The notes: a model not told the origin generated them from the letters alone. Shown: positions 1 to 10,111, counted from the stretch's first letter. The stretch: 64,000 bases of DNA from Flavobacterium ardleyense (GCF_033547075.1 NZ_CP137891.1:1426001-1490000), one strand, 5' to 3'. Program-made: numbers and translations.

Positions 1-118
1 GTTTGCTAATTTCGAATTTTCAATAAGTATTTCGCACACAAAAAATTATGCTACCGCTATTTGTATTGTTCAAAAATTATTTTAGAAATACGAGTTGGCA
101 AATTATTAATTGACACTT

Positions 119-862
119 ATGGATCTAATTAAGGATAGTATCACCCTAAATAATTTTTTCTTCTTCGCCGTATTGATCTTAATATTTGCTGCCTATCGCT
201 ACGAATACAAAAAAGTAAAATTACCATTTCTTATCCTTATCATTCTATTCTTAGCCACCTCCACAAGAATTCTTCCCTCAAAATTAATTGCTTTCTACGA
301 AGCAAAAACTCCCGTATTCGATCCCAGCGAATTAGATAAAAACCAAATTTACTATATTCATATACTGGGTTCAGGTTACAGCTTAGATCCAAATTTACCC
401 GCAACATCTCAGTTAAGTACTACTACTTTAGCCCGACTAGTTGAAGGTATTCGGATATCGAAATTACTACCTCATTTCATATTGGTCAGTTCAGGATATT
501 CTAGTTTTGGTCTAGAGTCGCAAGCTTCCGTAGTAAGAAGAGCAGCAATAGAGCTCGGCATTCCAGCTCAAAATTGCGAAATATTACCCACTCCCAGCAA
601 CACCTCCGAAGAAGTTAGTGCGTTTGTTACCAAATTTGGAAAAACAAAAAATGTCATTGTAGTTAGTAATGCAATTCACTTGCCTAGAGCGTTGATGTTG
701 TATAAAAAATGCGGTGTGAACCCGTTGGGCGCACCTACAAATTTTAAAGTCAAAAAAGGTGCTAATGACCATAATGGCTTGAGTTTTCCGTCTTTAAATT
801 CTGTGGATCTTATGAGTGATTATTTGAGGGAACGATTGAAATATTGGAAGGATGGGTTTTAG
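119..862 (+). CDS. YdcF/SanA-like DUF218 membrane protein
   Basis: A 247-residue protein of the DUF218 (YdcF/ElyC/SanA) family. Two hydrophobic stretches (about residues 12-27 and 35-52) anchor the N-terminus, followed by the soluble fold with LGSG at 83-86, NTSEEV at 161-166 and SNAIHLPRA at 183-191; the Asn-Thr-x-Glu and late His-x-x-Arg motifs are typical of the family. Members are linked to envelope integrity, but their reaction is not firmly known. I start it at the ATG at 119 rather than the in-frame TTG at 110, because Met-Asp-Leu leads directly into the first membrane segment. It stands alone, upstream of a sugar transferase, so an envelope glycan role is plausible but inferred. Confidence 0.8.
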   Translation: MDLIKDSITLNNFFFFAVLILIFAAYRYEYKKVKLPFLILIILFLATSTRILPSKLIAFYEAKTPVFDPSELDKNQIYYIHILGSGYSLDPNLPATSQLSTTTLARLVEGIRISKLLPHFILVSSGYSSFGLESQASVVRRAAIELGIPAQNCEILPTPSNTSEEVSAFVTKFGKTKNVIVVSNAIHLPRALMLYKKCGVNPLGAPTNFKVKKGANDHNGLSFPSLNSVDLMSDYLRERLKYWKDGF

Positions 863-1155
863 AGACTGGAGATTGGGAACATATTTCGATTTAAAGTTGC
901 TTTACACTTATTCATATAATATAAAGTAATATCGCCCGACACTAATCAGAATTTATCAAATTAATTGGCTTTCGTTTTACTATTAACATCATACAGAGGC
1001 GCAATTTCCACTTTACATATGCTAATAAGAGGAATTTAAACTACTACTATAATCCAAAAACATTGCTTGGAATCCTTTTTTCGGCGCGGTTTGCTGAGCG
1101 ATAGTGGCAATTTTCTCCCTATATTGTACTCTAATTTGGAACAGTGCAGACAGCT

Positions 1156-1749
1156 ATGACAAAGCGCCTTTTTGACTTTTTTTTCTCCCTTCTAATGCTA
1201 CTCTTACTTGGCGGCATTTTGTTGATCTGCATTCTCATCGCAAGTATTGATACAAAATCATTCGGATTATTTATCCAAAGTCGCATAGGACAGCACGGCA
1301 TTCCCTTCAATATTTTCAAAGTTAAGACCCTCTCAGATTCTTCAAAAGTTATAACTCCTTTTGGGCGTTTTTTACGTTCGTCAAAACTGGACGAATTGCC
1401 TCAATTGCTCAATGTCCTCGTAGGTACTATGTCTTTTGTTGGACCGCGACCTGATATTGCCGGCTATGCAGATAAATTAGTAGGCGACGATAAAATTGTA
1501 TTGCTAGTAAAACCAGGAATTACTGGACTTGCTTCACTAAAATACCGCAACGAGGAAGAACTATTAAGTAGGCTTCCAGATCCTCTTTTATATAATGATA
1601 CGATTATTTGGCCAGACAAAGTGAGAATTAATAAATGGTATGTGATGAATAGAAATTTACTGCTTGATCTTAAAATTTTATATTGTACACTTCTCCCAAT
1701 CAAGATTGATGTGGATTGCTTTATTAAAAAGCGAAAATGCAAATCATGA
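1156..1749 (+). CDS. Initiating sugar-phosphate transferase (PglC/WcaJ C-domain type)
   Basis: A 197-residue bacterial sugar transferase (polyisoprenyl-phosphate hexose-1-phosphate transferase). It would move a sugar-1-phosphate from a UDP-sugar onto undecaprenyl phosphate at the inner membrane face, the first step of a lipid-linked glycan. A membrane segment (residues 11-30) is followed by the family signature: SRIGQHG at 42-48, KLDELPQ at 77-83 with the Asp-Glu catalytic pair, and GPRPD at 96-100. The length is that of the minimal, single-domain PglC type, unlike the 467-residue enzyme at 44848. The start is the ATG at 1156 (MTKRLFD is the usual opening), not the upstream GTG at 1144. A terminator lies downstream, so the gene appears to be monocistronic. 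The substrate is not determinable here. Confidence 0.85.
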   Translation: MTKRLFDFFFSLLMLLLLGGILLICILIASIDTKSFGLFIQSRIGQHGIPFNIFKVKTLSDSSKVITPFGRFLRSSKLDELPQLLNVLVGTMSFVGPRPDIAGYADKLVGDDKIVLLVKPGITGLASLKYRNEEELLSRLPDPLLYNDTIIWPDKVRINKWYVMNRNLLLDLKILYCTLLPIKIDVDCFIKKRKCKS

Positions 1750-1831
1750 TTTGCATTATTGCCTGAAAGATCTGAACTATACAATCAATTGTTGGTTGGT
1801 TCGCTTACAGAATTAAATTGTTTAAATAATG

Positions 1832-1868
1832 TAAAACGCTTCAATTATTATTGAGGCGTTTTTTTTGT
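1832..1868 (+). terminator. Rho-independent terminator after the sugar transferase
   Basis: The inverted repeat AAAACGCTTCAA/TTGAGGCGTTTT (one G-T pair) with a short A/T-only loop is followed by a run of T. It lies about 85 bases past the stop of the sugar transferase. Confidence 0.75.
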
Positions 1869-1879
1869 AGTAGAGTTAA

Positions 1880-2059
1880 GAAGTCAACGAAATTTTTGCA
1901 ACTGATCATAGTACAGAATGGCATATTTATTTCAAGATTAGTGAGCAGTTTTATACTAATTTACTTCCCATTGCTACCGACGGAAGTATTAATCAACTAT
2001 TAGGGTTATCTTCAGGAATTGTAGCTTTGTTAGAAATTGTGGGGATGGTTGAATTTTAG
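1880..2059 (+). pseudogene. Possible gene remnant without a start codon
   Basis: Between two stops lies a 59-codon stretch with protein-like composition (it includes EWHIYFKISEQF and LPIATDGSINQLLG) but no ATG, GTG or TTG near its beginning; it is preceded by an in-frame TAA at 1877. It could be the 3' end of a decayed gene. I do not recognise the family, and random open sequence in a low-GC genome is a real alternative. The rest of the gap up to 2301 is very A/T rich and shows no gene. Confidence 0.25.
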
Positions 2060-2301
2060 GATAATTGGCTATCTATTGTCTACATTTTTTATAATAATCA
2101 ACCAAAAAGGCAAAATGAATTATAAAAATAGTCAAAAATTCAAAAATAATTAGATAATTTTTGTAGGAATATATTTAATAATATTTTTTTTTATGTATTT
2201 CGTCGATGTTTTATGTTTTTTAACGTCAATTCATAAAATTTTATAAATAATTACTAATTAAGTCTTAATTTTCCTGTCTAATTTAACTTAATTTTTTAAT
2301 T

Positions 2302-5300
2302 ATGAAAGTAAACTACAATTATTTGGGAGGCCGCCAGGAGGCAGATTCCCAAAAAAATCGTACGATTGAGGGCTCGAGACCCCAATCAACGGCCATGCGA
2401 ACATCGTGGTGGCTAACGTGCTGCTTCTTGGCGATGTCCCTTTTATTAGGGCAATTTGCTTTAGCGCAAACAGTGACAATTGGTTCTGGAAATAATACAG
2501 GTAGTAAGCTTCCTGTGGTGCCGTTTTATGGCTATTCATATAGCCAACAAATAGTCCTAAAGAGCGAGATAGCAACCTCCGGAAATATTACCAAGCTAAG
2601 CTTTTATAGTTCTGGTGCAGCGATAGGGGCTAATTCAAATACTTGGACCATTTACATGGGGCATACGACTAAATCTACATTCGGTTCTAATACCGACTGG
2701 ATTTTATCAAGTGCTATGACCCAAGTATTTTCAGGTACAGTGCCTGCGTATCCAGATGCTGGCTGGTTTACTATTACATTAACTACTCCTTTTGCATATA
2801 ACAATGTCGATAATCTAGTAGTTTCTGTTGATGAGAATGCGGAAGGATATAACGGGTCAAGTAGTTACGCTAGGATATGGACTACTCCAGTGGCCAATAG
2901 AGCGATTTATCATCAACACGATACTGTAAATCCAGATCCTGCAACAATTAGTTCGGCAGGTGTAAGAACTAGCTATATTAGTCAAATGCAATTGGAGTTC
3001 GCTACAGCGACGACTGCACCTAGCTGTGCAACTGCGCACGCTCCTGCCAATTTGGCAACTAATGTTGTAAGAAACCCAATCCTTACATGGGCAAATGGCG
3101 GTGGTGCAATGACTTATGATGTTTATTTTGGAAACTCAAGTAATCCTGCACTTATAGGAAATCAGACCGGTTCATCTTATACACCAAGTTTATTAAACGC
3201 AAACACAACGTACTATTGGAAAATCATACCAAAAAATGTGATTGGGGCTGCGACAGGTTGTATTGAACGTTCGTTTACTACAGGTACATCTATGACGTAC
3301 TGTACGCCGTCTTCGTCGAGTAATTCAACTTACATAAATAACTTTTCAACAAGTTTAGGAACAACTAATATATCAAATGCTACAGGCTACACCGCTGGAG
3401 GCTATCAGGATAATTTTAATACTCAAGCAGTCACTTCTTTCGCAGGTGGCTCTTTTAATTACAATTTCTCAGTTGTAGGAGGAACACTCGGCGCTGCAAT
3501 TTGGGTAGATTGGAACAATAATGGGACATTTGATACTGAGGAGCGTGTTTTTAACACAATTAACTATGGCAATGGCCCGTTCTCTGGCTCAATTGTGATT
3601 CCAGAAGGAGCAGCAAACGGTGACTATAGATTACGAGTTATGGTCGATTGGAATGAAGAGAGTCCATCAAACCCATGCATGACATCTAATTCACGAACAG
3701 AGACAGAAGATTATAAAATCACGGTGGGTAACCCACCTAGTTGCGCAATGCCAACATCATTAGCTTCAAGCATGATAACAAGTAGTTCGGCTACTTTCAA
3801 CTGGACAGCTTCAATTAGTAATCCTTCAAATGGATATGATGTATACTATAGTACAACTAATGTTGCTCCTACTGCAGGAACTACACCTTCAATTGATAAC
3901 AATACGTCAACTACCGCAGTTGCTACTGGTCTAAGTTCTTCATCTACCTACTACTGGTGGGTACGTTCAGATTGTGGAGATACAAGTGCTTGGGCTTCAG
4001 GCGGAAGTTTCACAACAACTCAAGTGGTAGCAACAATACCTTTCATGCAAGATTTTAGCGGAACAAATAGCTTCACTTTTGTAAATGGTACGCAAGTGAA
4101 TAAGTGGGTTATAGGATCAGCTACTGGAAATCCAGGTAATTCTATGTATATTTCTAATGATGGCGGTGTTACAAATACCTACACTACTGGAACATCAAGT
4201 GTTACACACGCATATAGAGATATTGCAGTACCTAGCGGAGCATCTGCTGCAACTTTTGCTTTCGACTGGAAAGCAAATGGAGAATCTAGTTATGATTACT
4301 TAAGAGTTTGGTTGGTTCCAATATCTTACACTCCAACAGCAGGTTCTCAAATTTTTGCTGATGCAGGAAGAATACAGGTTGGAGCTAATTATTTTAATCA
4401 ACAAGCAACCTGGCAAACATATACTAATGGTGCCCTAGATTTAAGTAGTTTCGCTAACTCTACAATGCGTTTGGTTTTTGAGTGGAAAAACGATAGTTCT
4501 GGAGGTTCTCAAAATCCAGTTGCCATTGATAATATATCATTGTCAATTCCATCTTGTGTTGTTCCAACATCAGCTGCTAGTTCTGCTGTTACGGCAAATA
4601 GTGCAATGTTAAGTTGGACAGCCTCTAGTTCATCTCCAACAAATGGATATGATATATACTATAGTACAACTAATACAGCACCAGAAGCGTCAACTACGCC
4701 AACAGTTGATAATTATGCTGCTTCGCCATATGCTGCTACAGGATTATCTTCTTCCACTACTTATTATTGGTGGTTACGTTCAGACTGTGGTTCAGAAATG
4801 AGCATTTGGACTTCTGCAGGTAGTTTCACAACACAGTGTGCTGCTGAAGCAACACCAACTGCTGTTCAAACTTTCGATACTTTTACAGGTTCAGCACCTT
4901 CGCCAACATGTTGGTCAGAAGCATCAGGTGCTTTAACGGCTAGTTCAACTTTAACAGGAACTACAAGTTCATGGACGCAAAAAACTAACGGATTTGCAAA
5001 TGTATCTATATCAAATAAAGGGGCGTCAATAAATCTATATGGAACAGGGAACAGTTGGTTAATTTCACAGCCAATTGATTTAGGCCCAATTGCAGGAGAA
5101 AACACCTTGAACTTCGATTATGCTGTTACTAGTTATAGCGGTACAACTGCTCAATCAACTTTAGGCTCACATTCTGTTCGTGTAGTTGTTTCTACAGATG
5201 GTGGTAATACTTGGAGTAGTGCTAACATTGTAAAAACATATACAGGAGCTGGTTCATACAGTAATACAGGGGCAACAGAGCAAATTTTGCTTAACTATAG

Positions 5301-7350
5301 CGGAATTGTAAAAATTGGATTTTTAGCTTCAACAACTTCTACTACGCCTGATATTGATTTTCATATTGATAATTTCAGTATAAGTTCAGCGTGCACACCA
5401 ACCACTTGGTATGCTGATGCTGATGGGGATGGATTCGGTGATGCAGCTATGACTCTTGAAGCTTGCGACCAACCGGACGGTTATGTTGCAAATGCGACTG
5501 ATTGTGACGATACGGAAGCTTTGGTTTGGAGAACTGGTATTTTCTTTGTTGACAATGACGGAGATGAGTACACAGCAGGTCTAGTAACAATTTGTTATGG
5601 AACTGGAGTTCCTGCAGGATACTCTGAAACTACTTTGGGAGAAGATTGCGATGACAATGATGCTGCTACATATAGATCAGGAACATTCTACGTTGATGCT
5701 GACGGTGATGGATACACTATCGGTGAATCTATGGCTATGTGTTATGGCGCAACTATTCCTGAAGGATATGCAGTGCAGTCTTTAGGTACGGATTGTGATG
5801 ATAACAACGCTGAAATATATCAGTCTTCAATGCTATTTGTGGACAATGATGGTGATGGATATACTGTAGGTGAAGCTACTAGCGTATGCCATGGAACTGC
5901 AATACCTGAAGGATACGTAATCGCGTCGTTAGGTGTTGACTGTGATGACAATAATCCAGGATTGTACCATTCTATTTTAGTCTTTGCAGACAGTGATGGT
6001 GACGGTTATACTGTAGGAGATGCCACTGCAATTTGTTTTGGAACTGAAATTCCAGCAGGTTATACAGAAACATCTCTTGGTGAAGATTGTAATGACAACG
6101 ATGCAAATGTTTGGCAGTCAATGCTACTCTTTGTAGACATGGATGGCGACGGATATACAGTAGGTGAAACTACTAGTGTGTGCTACGGAGTTACAATGCC
6201 AGAAGGATATGTTGCTACATCTCTTGGTGCAGATTGTGATGACAACAACGCAAATGCATGGCAATCTATGATGTTATTTGTAGATATGGATGGTGACGGA
6301 TATACAATGGGAGAAGCTACTAACGTTTGCTACGGAGCAAACATTCCAGTAGGATATTCTATAAATTCACTGGGCGTAGATTGTAATGACAACGATGCAT
6401 CAATCAATCCTGGAGCTACAGAGATTCCAGGAAATGGAATTGACGAGAATTGTGATGGTACCGATGGAATTGGTAATGATATCCCTGTTACTACCTTAAG
6501 ATCACAGTATTGTGGTGCAATAGGTGTTACGCCATCAGAGCAGATAAGAACTTATTATGGTTTGAATCAATCTGGCTATAGATTTAATATTTATGACGAA
6601 TCGGGATCTATTTTGCTTGCATCAATAGACAATACACCTGCTTATTTTAGATTCGCTCAATTTGATTTTACTTATGGTGCAACGTATCAAGTAAAAGTTC
6701 AAGTAAAACAAGGGAATTTATATGGATCAGAAGGAGCAGCTTGTAGTGTTACGGTTATGAATCTACCAACTGTTACTTTAAGATCAAGCTATTGTGGAGC
6801 AAGCAGCATATTGCCATATGAAAAAGTTTATGCAAATTATGCTATTAATGCTTCTGCTTACAAATTCAATATTTATGATGCTACAGGCTCTACTCTAATT
6901 GCAACAATTGTCAATTCAAATGCTGCTTTTAGGTTTACACAGATGGCTTATACAAATGGTGCAACTTACCAGGTAAAAGTTCAGGTACTACAAGGTGAAG
7001 AGTATGGAGCAGAAGGAGCGGCTTGTAGCGTTACTTTATCTTCTGGTGCTATGACGACTAGACAAGACGGTGGTTTAGCAAACAATTCAGATATGGGGGA
7101 AATGGACTTTAAAGCTGTAGCTTATCCAAATCCATTTGCTGAGAACTTCAAATTAGCTATAACTTCAGAAAGTGATGCGTCTATTCATGTGAGAGTTTAC
7201 GATATGATCGGAAAATTACTTGAAGATAAGATGGTAAATACTTCTGATGTTCAATATCTTGAAGTTGGAAACCGTTACCCAGCTGGAGTTTACAATGTTA
7301 TTGTAACTCAAGATTCTAATGTGCAAACTTTGCGTGTTGTTAAAAGATAA
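2302..7350 (+). CDS. Large T9SS-secreted surface protein with Asp-rich metal-binding repeats
   Basis: A 1682-residue exported protein. After an N-terminal extension there is a signal peptide (about residues 32-56, ending FALAQ). Then come fibronectin type III-like modules (about 240-330, 480-573, 751-845), a GEVED-type domain (384-475, with WVDWNNNGTFD), adhesin-like beta domains (about 579-750 and 857-1030) and seven roughly 49-residue repeats (1036-1388). Each repeat has a DxDGDxY/F core and a DC(D/N)D box, as in the putative metal-binding MopE family and thrombospondin-3-like calcium modules. Two related domains of about 90 residues follow (1396-1582). The end is a type A T9SS sorting domain opening with AYPNPF (about 1606-1682). 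It would cross the outer membrane by T9SS and be attached to the surface or released. Adhesion is inferred from the architecture; no catalytic domain is visible. Confidence 0.88.
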   Translation: MKVNYNYLGGRQEADSQKNRTIEGSRPQSTAMRTSWWLTCCFLAMSLLLGQFALAQTVTIGSGNNTGSKLPVVPFYGYSYSQQIVLKSEIATSGNITKLSFYSSGAAIGANSNTWTIYMGHTTKSTFGSNTDWILSSAMTQVFSGTVPAYPDAGWFTITLTTPFAYNNVDNLVVSVDENAEGYNGSSSYARIWTTPVANRAIYHQHDTVNPDPATISSAGVRTSYISQMQLEFATATTAPSCATAHAPANLATNVVRNPILTWANGGGAMTYDVYFGNSSNPALIGNQTGSSYTPSLLNANTTYYWKIIPKNVIGAATGCIERSFTTGTSMTYCTPSSSSNSTYINNFSTSLGTTNISNATGYTAGGYQDNFNTQAVTSFAGGSFNYNFSVVGGTLGAAIWVDWNNNGTFDTEERVFNTINYGNGPFSGSIVIPEGAANGDYRLRVMVDWNEESPSNPCMTSNSRTETEDYKITVGNPPSCAMPTSLASSMITSSSATFNWTASISNPSNGYDVYYSTTNVAPTAGTTPSIDNNTSTTAVATGLSSSSTYYWWVRSDCGDTSAWASGGSFTTTQVVATIPFMQDFSGTNSFTFVNGTQVNKWVIGSATGNPGNSMYISNDGGVTNTYTTGTSSVTHAYRDIAVPSGASAATFAFDWKANGESSYDYLRVWLVPISYTPTAGSQIFADAGRIQVGANYFNQQATWQTYTNGALDLSSFANSTMRLVFEWKNDSSGGSQNPVAIDNISLSIPSCVVPTSAASSAVTANSAMLSWTASSSSPTNGYDIYYSTTNTAPEASTTPTVDNYAASPYAATGLSSSTTYYWWLRSDCGSEMSIWTSAGSFTTQCAAEATPTAVQTFDTFTGSAPSPTCWSEASGALTASSTLTGTTSSWTQKTNGFANVSISNKGASINLYGTGNSWLISQPIDLGPIAGENTLNFDYAVTSYSGTTAQSTLGSHSVRVVVSTDGGNTWSSANIVKTYTGAGSYSNTGATEQILLNYSGIVKIGFLASTTSTTPDIDFHIDNFSISSACTPTTWYADADGDGFGDAAMTLEACDQPDGYVANATDCDDTEALVWRTGIFFVDNDGDEYTAGLVTICYGTGVPAGYSETTLGEDCDDNDAATYRSGTFYVDADGDGYTIGESMAMCYGATIPEGYAVQSLGTDCDDNNAEIYQSSMLFVDNDGDGYTVGEATSVCHGTAIPEGYVIASLGVDCDDNNPGLYHSILVFADSDGDGYTVGDATAICFGTEIPAGYTETSLGEDCNDNDANVWQSMLLFVDMDGDGYTVGETTSVCYGVTMPEGYVATSLGADCDDNNANAWQSMMLFVDMDGDGYTMGEATNVCYGANIPVGYSINSLGVDCNDNDASINPGATEIPGNGIDENCDGTDGIGNDIPVTTLRSQYCGAIGVTPSEQIRTYYGLNQSGYRFNIYDESGSILLASIDNTPAYFRFAQFDFTYGATYQVKVQVKQGNLYGSEGAACSVTVMNLPTVTLRSSYCGASSILPYEKVYANYAINASAYKFNIYDATGSTLIATIVNSNAAFRFTQMAYTNGATYQVKVQVLQGEEYGAEGAACSVTLSSGAMTTRQDGGLANNSDMGEMDFKAVAYPNPFAENFKLAITSESDASIHVRVYDMIGKLLEDKMVNTSDVQYLEVGNRYPAGVYNVIVTQDSNVQTLRVVKR

Positions 7351-7387
7351 AATTTGAGAGCTTAAAAACTTTTACGATTCTTTATAA

Positions 7388-7421
7388 GGGGTTCTGCTGA
7401 AAAGTGGAACCCCTTTTTTTT
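7388..7421 (+). terminator. Rho-independent terminator of the T9SS protein gene
   Basis: GGGGTTC and GAACCCC form a perfect 7-bp stem with a 12-base loop, followed by eight or more T, 37 bases after the stop codon. Confidence 0.85.
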
Positions 7422-7488
7422 GGGAAAATGGGGGAATTGAGATGGGGGTATAGATAATAAGATCTGAGACTATTGTTAAAGGCAAAAG

Positions 7489-8371
7489 TTAACGAGAGTA
7501 ATTAGTATATTTCAAATAATTGAATCTTTTTACTTGAGAGGGGGGATACAAAAATTGCTTTTTGAAAGCTTTTGAGAAATTTGAATAGAGATTAAATCCA
7601 CTCATGTCTGCAAAGTTTTTAAGAGGTAGTTTTGTTTGTTGAATTAACAGATGCACGCGATTTAATTTCTCGTCATTGTAAAATTTGTAGATACTGGTCT
7701 GAAAAAAATGCTTGAAGCCATCCTTTAATTTGTGCTCATTGGTAGCAAACTTCTTAGCCAAATTTTTCAGCGAGGGTAGCGGACTATTGAGGTTGAGCAA
7801 TAAAAATTCGTAAATATCTGTTATCAATTGGCTATCATATATTTACTATGATTTTTGTTGTGGATATTTAACAAAGTAGGGTTGATTTGGGTATCATTTT
7901 CCTATACTATTCTAAGAGAACTAATAATAATTTTGTTGGAGTTTAATAACCTAGTAACTGTTGAAAACGTGGAAATTATCGATGCGACCGTATTTGATAT
8001 TATAATTGAATTTTCTTACAAAAGAATCTATTTGAAATGATTTCCTCGGTGATCATTTCCCATAGATTTTTTGAACGTACAGACAAGATATTTTCAAATT
8101 TAAGATTTTGTAAAAAATCAGGTTCAAGATTTAAGCTTTTTTCCGAATGGCTATTGTAACTCTTAATTATAAAGTTACTATTTAAAACAAATGTATTTTG
8201 CACCAAATATTGAAGTGCAAATTGTGATGTAATATAACCCTTATAGTAAATATTTTCACGTAGCTGCGTTGCTATTAATTGAAGCAGTTTTTGCAATTGC
8301 ATTAGTTCATCATCCATCTCAAACTTATGAGTCTTTATAGTAAAATGGCCTACTACCATTTCCATCAACAT
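7489..8371 (-). pseudogene. Broken AraC-family transcriptional regulator
   Basis: Two minus-strand reading frames look like halves of one regulator. The downstream half (7489-7827, 112 residues) is an AraC/XylS DNA-binding domain: a first helix-turn-helix around LKNLAKKFATNEHKLKDGF and a second with FADMSGFNLYSNFSKAFKKQF. The upstream half (8000-8371, 123 residues) has no known domain but resembles the ligand/linker part of such regulators. The 170 bases between them carry stops in all three frames, with short coding-like stretches in different frames. This suggests several frameshifts or stops rather than one error. A small separate AraC-domain protein from 7827 is the alternative. No intact target or partner is evident; the neighbours are a T9SS protein and the polysaccharide locus. 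Confidence 0.55.
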
Positions 8372-8877
8372 GTAATATATTGTAGATAATTACATAGATG
8401 ATTGCAAGTGCATATTTGACGCTTGAGAAGAAAAATAAGGTGTTTGCAATTGGAGCAATCTAGCCTTGATGAACGTATGAATTCAAATCTTAAAAAGCAC
8501 AAATAAAAAGAAAGTTTTATTTGAAAGGAAACACCTTTAGGCCTTGATTAAACGTGGGGTTTTGCGTATGTTTATCTCGTAGTAATAAATTTTGAAAATA
8601 TATCAGGACAGGAACTTTTAATGCTTTAATCGGAAGCTCAAAAAACTATTGTCAGTGAGGATAAAACTTAAGTTGCGTGTAGTTATTTTTGAGTAGTGCT
8701 CCAGAAGATAATGAGGGTTGCTTACTAAATGTGTAATACAGTTGCACTGCTTATGAAAGATAAAAGTGTAGGGAGAAGCAACTATTTAGCGTAAGTTAAA
8801 TTCTTATTTTCATCAAACTTATCAAAATTATAGAAATTCGTAAAACTTAATTTATCGACAAAATAAAGTTAAAAATC
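8372..8877. other. Intergenic region without a recognisable gene
   Basis: About 500 bases of A/T-rich sequence between the decayed regulator and the polysaccharide locus. All frames are closed by frequent stops. I see no RNA gene, terminator or repeat in it; only the promoter element at its right end is recognisable. Confidence 0.5.
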
Positions 8878-8885
8878 TATCTTTG
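8878..8885 (+). promoter_or_regulatory. Bacteroidota -7 box upstream of the polysaccharide locus
   Basis: TATCTTTG matches TAnnTTTG and lies 36 bases before the ATG of the aminotransferase gene, a normal distance for this group. No clean TTG -33 element is present at the expected spacing, so the assignment rests on the -7 box alone. Confidence 0.5.
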
Positions 8886-8920
8886 AAATCCGTACATTTG
8901 TCCAAAATATATTTTTCACA

Positions 8921-10066
8921 ATGAAGGCAGAAAGCAAAATATGGTTATCATCCCCGCATATGGGAGGAACTGAACAAAAATTTGTTCAAGAGGCATTTGA
9001 TACTAACTGGGTTGCGCCTCTTGGTCCTAACGTTTCTGGATTTGAAGATGATTTGCAAAATTTTTTGGGTGAGGGCTCGCAAATTGCTGCACTCAGCTCG
9101 GGGACTGCTGCGCTGCATTTGGGTTTAATTATACTTGACGTACAACCGGGGGATGAGGTTATTTGCCAAACTTTTACTTTTTCGGCTTCGGCAAACCCTA
9201 TTAAATATTTGGGAGCTACTCCTGTATTTATTGATAGTGAAATTGACAGTTGGAATATGTGTCCAATCGCGCTTGAAGAGGCGATCGTTGATAGAATTTC
9301 GAAAGGTAAAAAACCAAAAGCTATTATTCCGGTGCATTTGTACGGGATGCCTGCAAAAATGGATGAAATTATAGCTATTTCAAAAAAATACGATATTGCG
9401 ATTTTAGAAGATAGCGCCGAATCATTGGGTAGTACTTATAAAGGTCAAAAATGTGGTACGTTTGGAGAAATGGCAGCTCTTTCTTTTAACGGCAATAAGA
9501 TTATAACCACTTCTGGCGGAGGTGCCTTGGTGACTAGAGAATTAGCTGAAAAGAATCAAGCAGTATTTCTTGCAACACAAGCTCGAGATCAAGCGCCGCA
9601 TTATCAACATTCACAAGTGGGATATAACTATAGAATGAGTAATATCTGTGCGGGAATCGGTCGTGGACAGATGGAAGTTTTAGAAGCTCATATTGCTTTG
9701 AGACGCGATATGAATGAGTTTTATAAAAATTATTTTAAAGATATTGATGGAGTGAGAGTTTTTTCTGAACCTTCGGAAGATTTTTACTCCAACCACTGGC
9801 TTAGTGCTATAGTTTTAGATCCAGTAAAGTGCAGTGGAAAAACAAGTACTGATTTACGATTATATTTAGATGGACACAATATAGAGAGCAGACCCTTGTG
9901 GAAGCCCATGCATCTACAACCAATTTTTGCTGGAGTGCCATATTACGGATCAAAAGTGGCAGAAAAATTATTCGAAAATGGTCTTTGCATGCCATCAGGA
10001 TCAAATTTGACCGATGCCGACAGAGATCGAATTACTTTAGCTTTAAATGATTTTTTCCTTAATTAA
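8921..10066 (+). CDS. PLP-dependent nucleotide-sugar aminotransferase (DegT/DnrJ/EryC1, PglE-like)
   Basis: A 381-residue aminotransferase of the DegT/DnrJ/EryC1/StrS family. It would transfer an amino group from glutamate to a 4-keto-6-deoxy nucleotide sugar. The pyridoxal-phosphate lysine is K193 in SFNGNKIITTSGGG. This SFNGNK context, the start IWLSSPHMGG and the NWVAPLGPN segment are those of PglE/LegC-type enzymes that act on UDP-4-keto-6-deoxy-GlcNAc. The dehydratase that would make this substrate begins 45 bases downstream, supporting a two-step UDP-4-amino-4,6-dideoxy-GlcNAc pathway (precursor of bacillosamine or legionaminic acid). It opens the polysaccharide operon behind a -7 box. 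The exact sugar is inferred. Confidence 0.85.
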   Translation: MKAESKIWLSSPHMGGTEQKFVQEAFDTNWVAPLGPNVSGFEDDLQNFLGEGSQIAALSSGTAALHLGLIILDVQPGDEVICQTFTFSASANPIKYLGATPVFIDSEIDSWNMCPIALEEAIVDRISKGKKPKAIIPVHLYGMPAKMDEIIAISKKYDIAILEDSAESLGSTYKGQKCGTFGEMAALSFNGNKIITTSGGGALVTRELAEKNQAVFLATQARDQAPHYQHSQVGYNYRMSNICAGIGRGQMEVLEAHIALRRDMNEFYKNYFKDIDGVRVFSEPSEDFYSNHWLSAIVLDPVKCSGKTSTDLRLYLDGHNIESRPLWKPMHLQPIFAGVPYYGSKVAEKLFENGLCMPSGSNLTDADRDRITLALNDFFLN

Positions 10067-10111
10067 TAAACCTTGGTTTATGTCCTCTCAAGAGGGGTGA
10101 AATATGTATGT

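Noticed and set aside
5407..6465. Tandem DNA repeat as a separate element
   Set aside because: The periodicity is that of the coding repeats of the T9SS protein, with the frame kept open throughout.
7855..8040. Plus-strand 61-codon reading frame as a gene
   Set aside because: It lies across the gap in the decayed AraC regulator, is A/T-driven in composition (Ile, Leu, Phe) and starts with TTG.
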